In this document: in pieces, positions 1 through 11,304 of the stretch | Position numbering within the stretch: the stretch's first letter is position 1 | Layout: each line of letters starts with the position of its first letter | Assembly: GCF_932276165.1 (NCBI RefSeq) | Contig: NC_063999.1 | Coordinates: 1,986,501-2,050,500 of the forward strand | Length of the DNA stretch: 64,000 bases | Source: Plutella xylostella | Taxonomy: Eukaryota > Arthropoda > Insecta > Lepidoptera > Plutellidae | Reading direction: 5' to 3' | Program-made: the position numbers and the translations under genes | Notes under the pieces: model-generated | Database searches by the model: none | Told to the model about the DNA's origin: nothing | The model's input: only the letters and a program-made list of their open reading frames with translations

Positions 1-1272
1 GTCTCACCACGGCATGGAGCGGAACCTACGATGCAGCAGCTGTGACTACCTCGCACTAGACAACACCCAGCTTGTGGTAATTGCATCTTCATCATCAGCC
101 AGAAAGAAATATACTATATACATTTACTTGACACAAAAATGGCTACCTTGAGATACTTATCTATTGTACTCTGTATGGGCCCTGAGTATCTACCCTGGGA
201 GGTCAGCTAATTTGTCTGGGTAACCCTTTCATCATGTTAACATGCCTCTAATATTTGTGACTGTCATGCTAAGAACAAGAGACTCATTTATAAATGAATT
301 ACATTTTTTTCTAAGTTTTTCTAGATCTTTAACTACCTATTTCATGTGAGAATTATTGGTGTAAAGATTAGCCTCTCCCATTATTTTGAGTCCTATATGT
401 GCCTAAATAAAATGAAAAATGGTTGAGCTATTTTCATCAGTGCAATATTAGTGCATAAATTAAACATGGCATAACAGAATCCTAAAACCTATCCGTCACA
501 TTCCACACCCATCCAGCTACACGAGCGGCGCGTGCACACGGGGGAGCGTCCGTTCGCGTGCGCGCAGTGCGGCGCCGCGTACCACAGCCGCCGCTGCCTG
601 CTGCAGCACCTGGAGAGCCACCAGACCAGCGCCACGGTGCAGGTAGACAGCGCTTCTGTCGTTTTCATGTCGAATGTTAGAATGGAGACTACATAATGTT
701 GTATTATGACGCGCCACTGTCTGGCGACTTTACAAGTCAGGAATTGGCCTGTAGGATGTGAGCATTTTGAAATGGATTCTAACAGTCGACTTTAAAAAAT
801 TATCATACTTGGGCACACTGACGCTTAATTTTCTAAAGGAGAAACCTTCACATGTTATCGCTAAATTGTAAGCCGATAAGGTGATCTCCAATTACAGAAA
901 ATTCTACAATAATTTAAATGAACGAGTTGTGATCTCTGTAGGTTTATAATACCTTTCTTCCTAAATCCTGTCATTATCATCATCATCAGTCAATACTAAA
1001 CATAAGCGCAAAGATGCACTTTACGTATATATTTCCTGATTCTATATCTCATTTTGTTTCCACCATTCCAGTGTGAAAAGTGTCCTCAAATGTTCAAATC
1101 GCGCCGCCACCTAGCGCGCCACACGTACAGCGCACACACAAGCAAGCAGTTCACATACAAGTGTCCTGTTTGCGCACACGTATACAGGAACATCAAGTAT
1201 ATTAGGGTCCACTTGAAGAAGCTACACGGACTGACTACTAGTGATGCGAAGATTATCAAGATCAAGTTATAG
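1..1272 (+). CDS. C2H2 zinc-finger protein, 5' partial
   Basis: Three exons are visible: 2-76 (continuing upstream of the window), 517-642 and 1072-1272, all joined in phase 0, with GT donors after 76 and 642, AG acceptors before 517 and 1072, and the stop TAG at 1270-1272. The last finger of exon one is split by the first intron (CSSC ... then LHERRVH). Next comes a canonical HTGERPF linker, a C-X2-C...H-X3-H finger in exon two, and two more fingers in exon three (CEKCPQMF..., YKCPVCAHVY...), followed by a short basic tail. Four fingers are seen in all, indicating a nuclear, presumably DNA-binding protein. An AATAAA at 1409-1414 is a plausible poly(A) signal. The N-terminus is outside the window, so a ZAD or other domain cannot be judged. 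It lies tail-to-tail with the zinc-finger gene at 2067-5888, so the two may be an old duplicate pair; target genes are unknown. Confidence 0.85.
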
Positions 1273-2066
1273 CTGTTGTTTTTGTGGAGAAGAATTAAAT
1301 GTCTTCCAAACAAAGGTTGTCTGCTAGAGATTGCTAGCAATAAGGCCGCCTTTTTGTACTGTTTTTTTAAGTTTATAAGTTGTTTTTGTATTATTTCCTT
1401 TTGGTGCAAATAAAGAGTATTGTATTGTAAATGTTATCACAGATCTTCTAAACAAGTCATATTTGTAAAACACTTGGACATGGCATGATAAGAGGCATTG
1501 CATGGTGTATATTATTGTAGTTTTTTATGGTGCGCCTTTTCTCATGGCCGTGCAATGTGTGATAGCTAGAATGATTGGTGTGCCGTGCTATGCCTGCAGA
1601 ATGCTTCTTTATCTGTTTAGAAGGGAGGACTGTTTTGAAATTACAATCTTGTTCAATATGTGCATTTAATGGTTGTATGAATTTAGTTCGCACACAAATT
1701 TTATAGGGAAGTAAATACAATACAAATTATATGTATTATGATTGTTTTTATTTAACCTTAGCCTGATACATAAAATTCGAGGGGTAATTATTATCCTTAA
1801 ATAATATTAACAATATGCTTTGCACATCAATAAATTAAAATAATCTCACTAACAACGAAACCTTTATAAATAATTAAAGAAAAAAGCAAAATAAATCTGT
1901 TTTTTTTAAGATAATTAACTATTTATTTATTTACAACTATACTAATACTGAACCATGTTTCATAAAAATCAATTCCAACTTTGAAAATAACACTCATATT
2001 GCAAAACCACTATTACACATTTCACGCATTTACATCCACTCATTCGCAAATCCACTCCCACACATT
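1273..2066. other. intergenic spacer between convergent zinc-finger genes
   Basis: It holds the 3' UTR and AATAAA (1409-1414) of the upstream gene and then AT-rich sequence that should include the 3' UTR of the minus-strand gene ending at 2067. I see no further gene or clear repeat. Confidence 0.6.
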
Positions 2067-5000
2067 TCACGTTTCCACCGCCACTCTATCATCACTGATC
2101 GCCGTCAACTGCGCTCCGTCACCTCGGTGACGTCTCCGCAGATGCCGCGCCGCGTAGTGTCGGCTGGAATACACGCGCGTGCAGAGAGAACACGCGAACA
2201 CGCGCGCGCTGTGCACGCTCAGCTTGTGCATGTGGAGAGAGTTGCGCGCTTTGAAGGAGGCCGGGCAGAGGTCGCACTGTGGGTAGGAGAAGCATTTTAG
2301 GGTTATAATTGCGTAATGAAAGTTCAGTCAAATGTGATGGGTAACAGTGTGTCAGTAGGACTAGTGTATAATGTGTCAATATACTTTTCCTTTTACAAGT
2401 TTCACGATACAATATGTGCTGTATGTATATAATGTATATTTTATAGAAATCTATGATTGTGCATTGTGCAACTGAGCACGTAGCTATGTAAACGGTACGG
2501 TCAGGTGCAGAGAAACCTGACCCCACTCTCATAGTAACAATGATTCTGTACAAGTGCATGAATGTGAAATCTGCCTATATACTTTAGCGAGTTGTCATGT
2601 GCAAGAGCACGAATGTAAAATGTGTCGTTATACCTTAGCGAGTCTCTCGGTGCGGTGCGACTGCTTGTGCTGCGCGAGCAGGTACGCGGCGTGGAACTTG
2701 GCGCCGCACGTTTCACACACGAACGGCTTCTCGCCGCGGTGGCGACGCTCGTGGTTCTGGAAAATTATTATAAGAATTAGATATTATGAGTTGTCAATTT
2801 TATCAGTAGCGATACACTTTGTAATTTTATAAAGTAACAAATAATAAATTTTAGAATGAATAGGTTTGTGAGTTAGACAAGGTATAAAGTAGCTACCTAT
2901 GAAGCTGGCTATGCTTTCATCGCTTGAATTATAAATACAGCTTCATAAGTGGCTCTACATTTACACTTTTAAATGCTACCGTAAAATGAATCCAAATTAA
3001 CCATTTTGGTTTGGTTCTTACGGAATGTTGTTAAGTTTGACTAGTACTAGTAAGTTAGTCAACTTCAGTAGAAACTGATTTTATTTGTAAAGCTATGTAA
3101 CGACGTAACATAAACAAATGACCGCACCCTCAGAGCCATGGCGCTGGCACTCTCGAAGTCGCAGTGGCCGCACTTGAACTTCTCGTAGCCGTGTTTAGCT
3201 CGGTAGTGCTCTTGTAGCCGGTACTTGTTGCCGAATGTACTTCCACAGTGCTGCAACAAAGACAACAACAGAATAAATATACGAACCCACCAATTCATAG
3301 AACGTATTTTAAGTTTAGAGGAGGTTAACAATAAGTATACATGTTTGTTACTCTCGGAAAATGGCTGGACCGGTAAGTATGTTTTTAGGTAGGAATCTGT
3401 CACCTAGGCTAGGACTAATACATAAGCATATTTTTTTGCCGTGATTACCACGGGTTTTTTAAGAGAAAACACAAGTATTTCACTAGGTATAGTTGAGCCT
3501 TCACAAACGTGGGATTGTGATAGGCAGATCCTTTCACCCTAGTCCAGTTCACTGAATAAGAATTTCACCGCTAAACTAATTTTAACTTAAAGATAGCTTG
3601 GACCTTAGATACTGTCATAGGCTACCTTTCCCACCCTCCCATATCCCCCTTTATAATAATAATTATTGCAAAACATACCTCGCACACAGGTCTGAGCCCG
3701 GCGTGTTTGATCGCCTTGTGCAGCTTGATGCTGCCTCGCTGCATCACCTTCTGACAGACATCACACTCCTGTAGCTCTTTACTCTGAAATTCACATCACA
3801 TCCAGGTTGTTGTACATGTATGGTAAATTGAGCAGTGGGTGATTATGGAGTTTATGGGCTGATTAATATCTATTAATCTATCTAGATAGAATACTCTTAA
3901 TTTGTACTTGTAACTTAATTAGGGTACAAAAGGCGATCTTAACCAGTCAACCTTTGGATGGATGAATTAAGAGATTGAGATTGGGCTAATGATGATGTTT
4001 GTCCGTTTAAGTGCTGCAATGTTGGATGGGTATACTACTGCCCTCAGCATATAACACTGAGTGTTTTACTTTTAGGGAAGTTGTAATTTCGTACAATAAA
4101 TACTATTTTTGTATTGGTGAGTTTTGATACCCAACTGTGTCAAACGAAACTAGTCTTTAAAATGTGTGAAAAAAATAAACATTACTACATTATATTTAGA
4201 ATTTTCTATAAGGAAAGTTATACTTACAGATTTACTTGGCTCCCTTTTCTTAGTCCTCTTCACACAGCTAGCCACATGAGTGATCAACATCTCTTTGTCA
4301 AGGAACTCAGACTTACAGTACTGAAATCAGATAATAAAATATAAATTTTCATAAACTGAAGCTGTTGAAGTTTAAATTAAGTAGATCTTTCTTTGAAAAA
4401 AAAACTCTATTATAACATTAATAATCTTTGTTGGAAACAAGTTTAGAGTAAACACAAAACATGAAAACCCTGACTCCCAAACAAGGTAACCCTGTATCTT
4501 GAGAGCCAGTGCCTTCCCAGTCATTGAACATATAAAAAATATTGAACACTTACGCTGCATCTAAAAGTTTTCATCTCAGGGCCAATACCATGCATCATCT
4601 TCATATGGCGATTGTATTTATGTCTCAGAATAAACACGGAGCAAATTTCACACTGCATCTTTCTACTATCTTTGCCGGGATGCATTGACGATATGTGAGC
4701 ATCAATGCTACGAATGGAAAGGCTTTTTCTACAAACCTTACATACAACTCGGTTTTGATCCGGTGCCTTCATATCTATTTCATATGGCAGGTCACCATCT
4801 TGTTCATCATCTGTTTCAGATTGCTTTTGGTTTAGTTTCTTAGGTATTTCATCTGTTGTGGTCACTTCAATTTCTTTCTTGACGTCTTGGCTAAAATGAT
4901 CATCATTATTGCCAATGTAAAGTACTATTTCACTGTCAGAATTTTGGCTGCCTGTAGAATATTTCTTAATTGTGTATTCTAGTGCTTTTTCTTCACTTTT

Positions 5001-5888
5001 ATTTTCTTCATCATCATCACTGTTTATCTCTTCATCATCATCATTAATCCTTTCACCTAAGATTTCATCTTTGACATCAAAATTTTCATCTAGTTTTATT
5101 TCAACTTTTACTGTCTCTGTCTTATAATGTTTTTTCAATTTAACTACTTCAGTTTTTACTGTGTTTTCAGTAATTGTTTCTCCATATAAAACCTCAAATT
5201 CTAGAGGTTCCTCCTTGTTTATGCTAATACTTTGCTCAAGAAGCTTATTTTCTACTTCTTTACACCTTTTTCTATAGTTCAAAGACTTATTTAAATAGTT
5301 TATGCATATACTACATATTTTCTGGGGCAGACCATCATTTTCAGTCACCTGTAATCAAAACAAGTAAATAATATAGTAAAATATGAATTATGTGTATTAA
5401 ATAATTGATACAGATATTGATAATTGATCACATTATTCTAAGATCAGAGTTTATCAATGGTTTGGAAAATGAAACAAAGTAAATGTTTATGTACTTCAGT
5501 CAAAAGTAAATAAAGTGAGAAAATAACAGTCCCAACCATTGGTTGTAAAAGCCTTGACACTGCTGAACATTGAGACCTTCCAAAGCATGGCGCTTTTGTC
5601 CTCACACTTTCTCAACGAGCCACTACCAGCTAGCAGTCTATTATCAGATCGGACAGACCCTACATTGTACATTTATATTGACTGTACTTAGTAAACCATT
5701 GGAATGTGCTATTTAAGGGTTCAATGAGCTAAGCAAGTAAGAGTAGGATTCACTAAATAACGTACCTTTATACCACTAGTGAGGAAAATGGCAGTAGAAT
5801 ATCTTTTATCCTCAGCTGCATTGCTTGTAAATATTGAGATCAATGAGTCTTCACTCAAACATAAACGACACACGCCTGAAAAATCCAT
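2067..5888 (-). CDS. ZAD-C2H2 zinc-finger protein (nine fingers), complete
   Basis: Seven coding exons: 5766-5888, 4554-5348, 4228-4320, 3679-3783, 3128-3250, 2634-2756 and 2067-2276. Together they make 1572 nt, or 523 residues plus stop. The ATG at 5888 opens MDFSGVCRLCLSED, the first Cys pair of a ZAD; the second pair (ICSICINYL) starts exon two, so the ZAD fold is split by the first intron as is usual. A long acidic, low-complexity linker (roughly residues 75-190, including a DDDEE run) follows. Then come C2H2 fingers: two in exon two, one split across exons two and three, one in exon four, one split over exons four/five, one over five/six, one in six, and two in seven. ZAD domains in arthropod zinc-finger proteins dimerise and are often used for chromatin or promoter targeting; the specific target here is unknown. 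It starts about 670 bp from the divergent phosphatase gene. Confidence 0.9.
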
Positions 5889-6557
5889 GTCTGTATTTTC
5901 GTAGCCGCTGAACTAATTTACTATAATTAATAACATGTTTTTTATAGCACAGCCAAAGAAAGTTTTGTTTTTAAATGAATATACTTATTTATTTAAATAA
6001 TAATATTTGAGCGTAGACATAGACAGGGGCGGCGGAATTTGTCAAATAGATTTTATTTTGACATATAAATACGCAACGTAATTTGACAGATGGCATAGTA
6101 ATCTGTGTCATTGTCCATGGACGGCGGGTCGGAACCTGCTGTAGTAAGTAAGCTTTGTTTCAGAATATGGAAATGTATGTGTTTTAGCACTTTCAGCATC
6201 TTCTTATGAGAGATGTCCTTTTATGAGAAAGACCTCTCGTAAAAGGTGAGCACGCATTATGCGGAATGCATGTTTTATTACAGTACTTAATCGTGAGGCC
6301 TACATAAATTAATATAAGTTGTCTCGATAGTTAGTTCCGAAACGAATATTGGTGACAGTGGTAAATGTCAATTCTGCTTTTGTTGCGTTATGCGTAAACG
6401 TCAACGTCGAGACTCGAGTTTGTTTGCATGAAAATTCGAGGAAAATTCAATAAAAGTTTATGAAAGTAATTGATTTAAAAATATCTCAATAAAAATAGTC
6501 CCTCAGTTGTTATTATTGTTAATAGCTTGGGGATCTTAATACCAGATCTATCTAGAA
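5889..6557. promoter_or_regulatory. divergent promoter region
   Basis: This 669-bp gap separates the start codons of the minus-strand ZAD gene (5888) and the plus-strand phosphatase (6558), so it must contain both 5' UTRs and probably a shared or back-to-back promoter. I see no obvious TATA box that I would call, and no recognisable mobile element. Confidence 0.45.
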
Positions 6558-9500
6558 ATGCATCGAATTCTGGATAGAGTAAAGTTTTGCTGGTGCAAAA
6601 CTAACCGGTGGCACCGAGGTAAGTTCACAAATAAATATCACTTACGAATTTAAAAGCACTATTATCTAAATTTACTGTAGTACAATAGTTATATTTATAG
6701 CATCTATCGATTGGTGGGGATTACCGAGCATTTACATGACTCATCAGTCGATCAGCTGTTTTGCGGCGTGAGAGCCGAAAGTTATCATTTGTATCGTCTT
6801 CGTCGATAACTCATTGTACAATGCATTATTGGATAAGGTACTTACCTAATTTATTTACGTAACAGCCTAGGCTTTACAACCCAGCAGAATAATTATGTTA
6901 AGTGCATCATTATTTACTATTTATTAAAAAACTGAGTAAAAGTGATATAAAACCAGTATTAATCGTTATCATTATTGTATCTTCCAGCGCTGTTCCTGCT
7001 AATTATTGCTGAACTGAAGTGGATTCCCGGTAACAGGCTTGGGTTTGAGTGCAATGACCCCTCACTTTCTCATCCATACACTGGAGACACTATAAGTTGG
7101 AAGTGGCTCATTGCTGTAACTGCTTTGCTGCCATTAGCCTTAGTGAGTCATCTGTTTGCTTACTGAAATAAGGAGATTCATGATTTATCAATTAATGACT
7201 GTCTGCTATGTTCCTTGTGGATTTTAATTCAAAGTGATTGATTCCAATATCTGTAGCTATGATTTCCTGTTTTACCAGTATCATTTAAATGTATAAGTAA
7301 CACTAAATCCTAGCTTCAGTTCTTCCTGAAACACTTTTCTTGGCCTTAAAGTGTATGTGGTTTAAAAAGTAATTAAGTTTACAGGGAAATCTTACCTTTT
7401 AACTAAGCCAATTATTTCAATAATCCCAATATTTTATTTCAGATGCTAGTTGTAGAGAAGATATTCCATAAAAGTGATGACAGAAAAGCATCCACAAAAA
7501 GAGCTCTAAAATGGTCTAAAGAGTACCTTTTTGGTTTACTTGTAAACCTGGTGTTTGTGTCCATACTGAAGGTGCTGGTCGGAGAGCCGCGGCCACACTT
7601 CTTTGACACTTGTGGCCCCAAGGAGGCTGATACTTGTGAAGGGTGAGAAATATATACCTATCCTTACACTTATTGTTACTTAAATCTAAATTGCTAGGTA
7701 AAAAAAGGCAATTCATAAAAACAAGCTGATCTAGCAATATTTCAGGGATCTCTATGTAAGTATAAGTAACTAAGAATGGGAGATCAAAGCACAGATTAAA
7801 TAGTTAAGTACCTACTAATTTTATACTGATGATAAGGAGGAAATGTAAAAAGTCATGAACATACATATTATTATTTATAACCTACCTTTGAGAACCTTTA
7901 TCATAAGAATAATCATGTGCTTTCATCTTCTTCCTTGCCAAACCCTATTTATAATAGTGTACAAATTATTATTTTATGTACTTACTTGTAATATGTAAAT
8001 GTACATAATGACGAGCCTTTATGAAATGGTGGTAAAGTAATATTATGACTAACGAAAAAAAAATCAATTTTTCATTGTTGAAAAATATTGAATTTCATTC
8101 CAGGTCTGAGTTCGTCCCCCGCTACACGTGCACCAAGCAGGGCTGGGTGGCGCAGTCTGACCGCAGCTTCCCGTCGGGACACACCTCCATGGCGGTCCAT
8201 GCTGCGCTGTTTGTGGCTGTGAGTGTGGGGATGCTGTTATTATATTAGCTTTTGCCTGCGGCTTTGCTCGCGACAAATTTGGGGTAAAGGGAGGGTATTT
8301 TTTGGAGATTCGAAGTCCTGACAGTTAAGAATTTTATACTTACTCCCTATTTTACCCCCTTAGGGGTAGACTTTCCAAAAATTATTCCTTAGTGTACACC
8401 TACACTGTGTAAGGGAAGGTATCTAATGTGCAAAATTTTTAGTCTCCAGGTTTAGCAGTCCAGCAAGTCTTATTTCTACAACTTCATGCCAATTTTCTCT
8501 CTTATGGGCGTGGATCATCAAAACCTTTTCAAGGCTACACACATATTATAAAGACCTCTATACTTACGCAGTTTTCAGCCTACTTTTTGTAACAACAGTT
8601 ACCAAATCCCCCATCTAATATTCTAGTGGTACCTCCACCGGCGTCTCACCCTCCCCTCACACACACTGACTGTCCGCTCGCTGCAAGCGGCCAGCGTCCT
8701 CAGCGGGGCATGCTGCGCCGTCTCGCGGGTGCTCGACAGACGCCACCACTGGCGGGACGTGCTGGCTGGAGCGGGGATAGCGGTGCTTGGGTTGCAGTTT
8801 ACGGTAAGGTTACGCTAAAAGTCAAGCCAGTTTTGATATAATGGCTAGAACACTGGGGGTAACATTACCTGTGATCCTAAAAAAAGAAAACTAAAATCGG
8901 TTCAGCCGTTAGGCCAAAAGCGTGTTGAGTGGGGTTGCTGCGCCGTCTCGCGGGTGCTCGACAGACGCCACCACTGGCGGGACGTGTTAGCCGGGGCCGG
9001 CATAGCGGTGCGGTGGTTGGGTTGCAGTTTACGGTAAGGTTTGATAATCGAAGCAAAGTTAAAAAACATAGACATTGAACAGTAAAAGTCGTGTTTTTGA
9101 AAGGCTAAGCCGATTTTGATAAAATATGGCTAAGAACTTTACATATGACCCTAAAAAACTACTTAAATTAAAATTGGTCCAGCCGTTTGGGAGCTACGCT
9201 ACCATAGACAGATCCGCACATACATAGACACGTTAAACTTATAACATCCCTCTTTTTCTATCAGGGGTTAAAAATATTGATAAATAAACGACATTGCCAG
9301 ACAGACAGATGGATTTTTACCTTTTGACGTACGGAACCCTTAAAATATTATTAAAGAAAGCCTAGCCAACTACTTATTTAGAATAAAATTTAAAGATTGT
9401 GTTTTAGTCCAAATACCTATCTGTAATGTGTGCGCCCTTACCAATATTTCTATAATTTCCGTCTATTTCATCAAAATGCTAATTGCTACCTCTTTCAACA

Positions 9501-9633
9501 GATATTTCGTCTCTGCAAAAACTTCGAATGTCCGAGAGAAATACACACAGAACAGAAGAATGGTATTGACGATAAGAAATTTAATGAAACAGACGAATCG
9601 CCTACCGCTTTACAAGACAATGCTAATATGTAA
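6558..9633 (+). CDS. lipid phosphate phosphatase (PAP2 family, PLPP/wunen-like)
   Basis: Six coding exons: 6558-6618, 6988-7142, 7443-7642, 8104-8218, 8627-8803 and 9502-9633. They total 840 nt (279 residues plus stop) with consistent phases throughout. The PAP2 signature is complete: C1 KVLVGEPRP in exon three, C2 PSGH in exon four, and C3 SRVLDRRHHWRDVLAG in exon five with the catalytic His and Asp. Hydrophobic segments (ALFLLII..., WLIAVTALLPLAL, LLVNLVFVSIL, AALFVA, AGIAVLGLQF) fit the six-pass topology of integral-membrane lipid phosphatases. The family dephosphorylates phosphatidic acid, lysophosphatidic acid, sphingosine-1-phosphate and similar lipids with the active site on the lumenal or extracellular face. 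The length of 279 residues is normal. The last exon is a hydrophilic tail ending NANM. The exact paralogue (wunen type versus PLPP5 type) is not certain. The intron after exon five carries a truncated tandem copy of that exon. Confidence 0.9.
8936..9040 (+). pseudogene. truncated tandem copy of phosphatase exon 5
   Basis: This stretch repeats the 3' part of exon five (from about 8710) together with its GTAAGG donor, and similarity continues into the following ~110 bp of intron. It carries the C3 motif bases almost unchanged but has a 5-bp insertion near 9010-9020 that breaks the frame, and it lacks the exon's 5' part and acceptor. It is therefore a dead exon fragment made by a tandem duplication with one breakpoint inside the exon. 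Confidence 0.85.
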
Positions 9634-10906
9634 TGTACCTGCCTTATTTACTCATTAGTTAGCAATAACGTAAACAGTATTTTTGTAACCAAATGCAAGA
9701 CACATACAATGATAAGTATGAACACATACAATACCTTAATTATAGAGGCGGAAGCTGTAATATTTCCAAATAGCAATGCTGCTAAATACGGTACTAAAAT
9801 TTGTATTCACGTGATAGGTAGTGAGCCGTATCGCCGTTTTTAAGGAAATGTGTAGTGAAAATAATGATGACTGCACTAATTAAAGTAAAGTAGGAAAAAG
9901 CTTACGAAGTACATATTTTTGGATGCAACTATACTTACTAATATGAAGCAATATTTACCTGACAATCACACCAAAGAACTGATATTACTTTTATTAAGGA
10001 AAAACTCCTGTGTTTCACAATTTAAGCTTACTCTAGTCGGGTTTTATTTATTATGTTTTATTAGCTCGAAGCAACTACGTAATAGATTTACTGCAATGAT
10101 ATTTTTTGTATGAATTTATCTTTGATGAGGATGAAATGTTAGAAAAAATACCTACTATAAATAAAACATGTTTGTGATAGTGATAAGCAATAGGTACATT
10201 TTTGTAGTATGTTCTCGTAGATAGTAATCATTCCTATGAACATAATTCTGTTCTAAACACTATTTTAAGCGACTATTTATTTAATAGAATTTAATTTATT
10301 ACCTATTGTATTATTAAATTGTATTTTTATTGACTTAAAAAACACAGATGGAATATTTTTGGAGTTTTATTAAAATTATAATTGTGAATTATCATACCTA
10401 CTTATTGACGAAACACCCCTTACCATCATCACTGCCCCCAACGAACGCCTAACGATGGATATATTTATCATACATAATACAGGGCAGATCAATGAAACCC
10501 GTTCGTTGGCGTTCGTTTGGCCGGTCTGTACGCAGCTTCAGAAGGATAAGGATTGAAAAGAAACAATATTTAAGTTTTGCGAATTTATTGATAGAAACCA
10601 ATAACTTTAAATAAATTAAGACTGTATAAAAAACCCTGAAAAGGGATCGGTGCATTGAGCCGGCCAAGACTTTGTGAATTTCTAAATAAATTACTACATT
10701 TTTAAATTATCCAGACAGAATAAACAATATTATATTGAAAGTTGAATTCTGCAAGTGAAGCTAAATGTTAAATTGGGCTCGGGTATTGATTTTACTTATC
10801 TAAAAAGTTGTTAATATTACAATAACTCTTAAATACACCAAACCGTAAATGCAAATCAGCAATGGAAATGTAAACAAACGTTCTGAACTTGTCTATCTAC
10901 TGATAT
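9634..10906. other. intergenic, AT-rich
   Basis: It follows the phosphatase stop and should contain its 3' UTR. Several AATAAA-like sites occur (for example near 10157). No gene with recognisable coding character was seen; the short open frames here look random. Confidence 0.5.
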
Positions 10907-11177
10907 TGTTCACGACGAAAACCTAGCATAAGATTAGATTAACATGTATAAGTAATAGTTTTGTATAGCATAGTTTATAGGTTGTTATACTTTCATGTCA
11001 TTGGTTGTAGATATTAGAGTAAGGTATCTCACCTTATCAGCTATCGGTTGCGTGACCAATTCTGAGTACTTAAGTAGGGTCATTTTGGTACGCAAATTGT
11101 CATTCAGAAAACAGAAGCGGAACAATAAACAACTAAGAAAACTGAAGAAGACTTTCAAATACAGTCCACCCCTAACA
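10907..11177 (+). repeat. 5' LTR
   Basis: A 271-bp direct repeat beginning TGTTCACGACG and ending CCCCTAACA. It matches the 3' LTR at every position I compared. Confidence 0.95.
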
Positions 11178-11304
11178 TTGGTCAACTTCGAGACGGATCA
11201 GAAGAAACATCGAACCTTCGAGAAGCCGGATAAGAAGAAAGAAATTGGCAGACCTACTGAACATTGGTCTATCGAAGAGTCGAAAACGGGAATAAAGAAC
11301 GAAC

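Noticed and set aside
9428..9658. 76-residue plus-strand open frame
   Set aside because: It overlaps the last phosphatase exon (9502-9633) in another frame.
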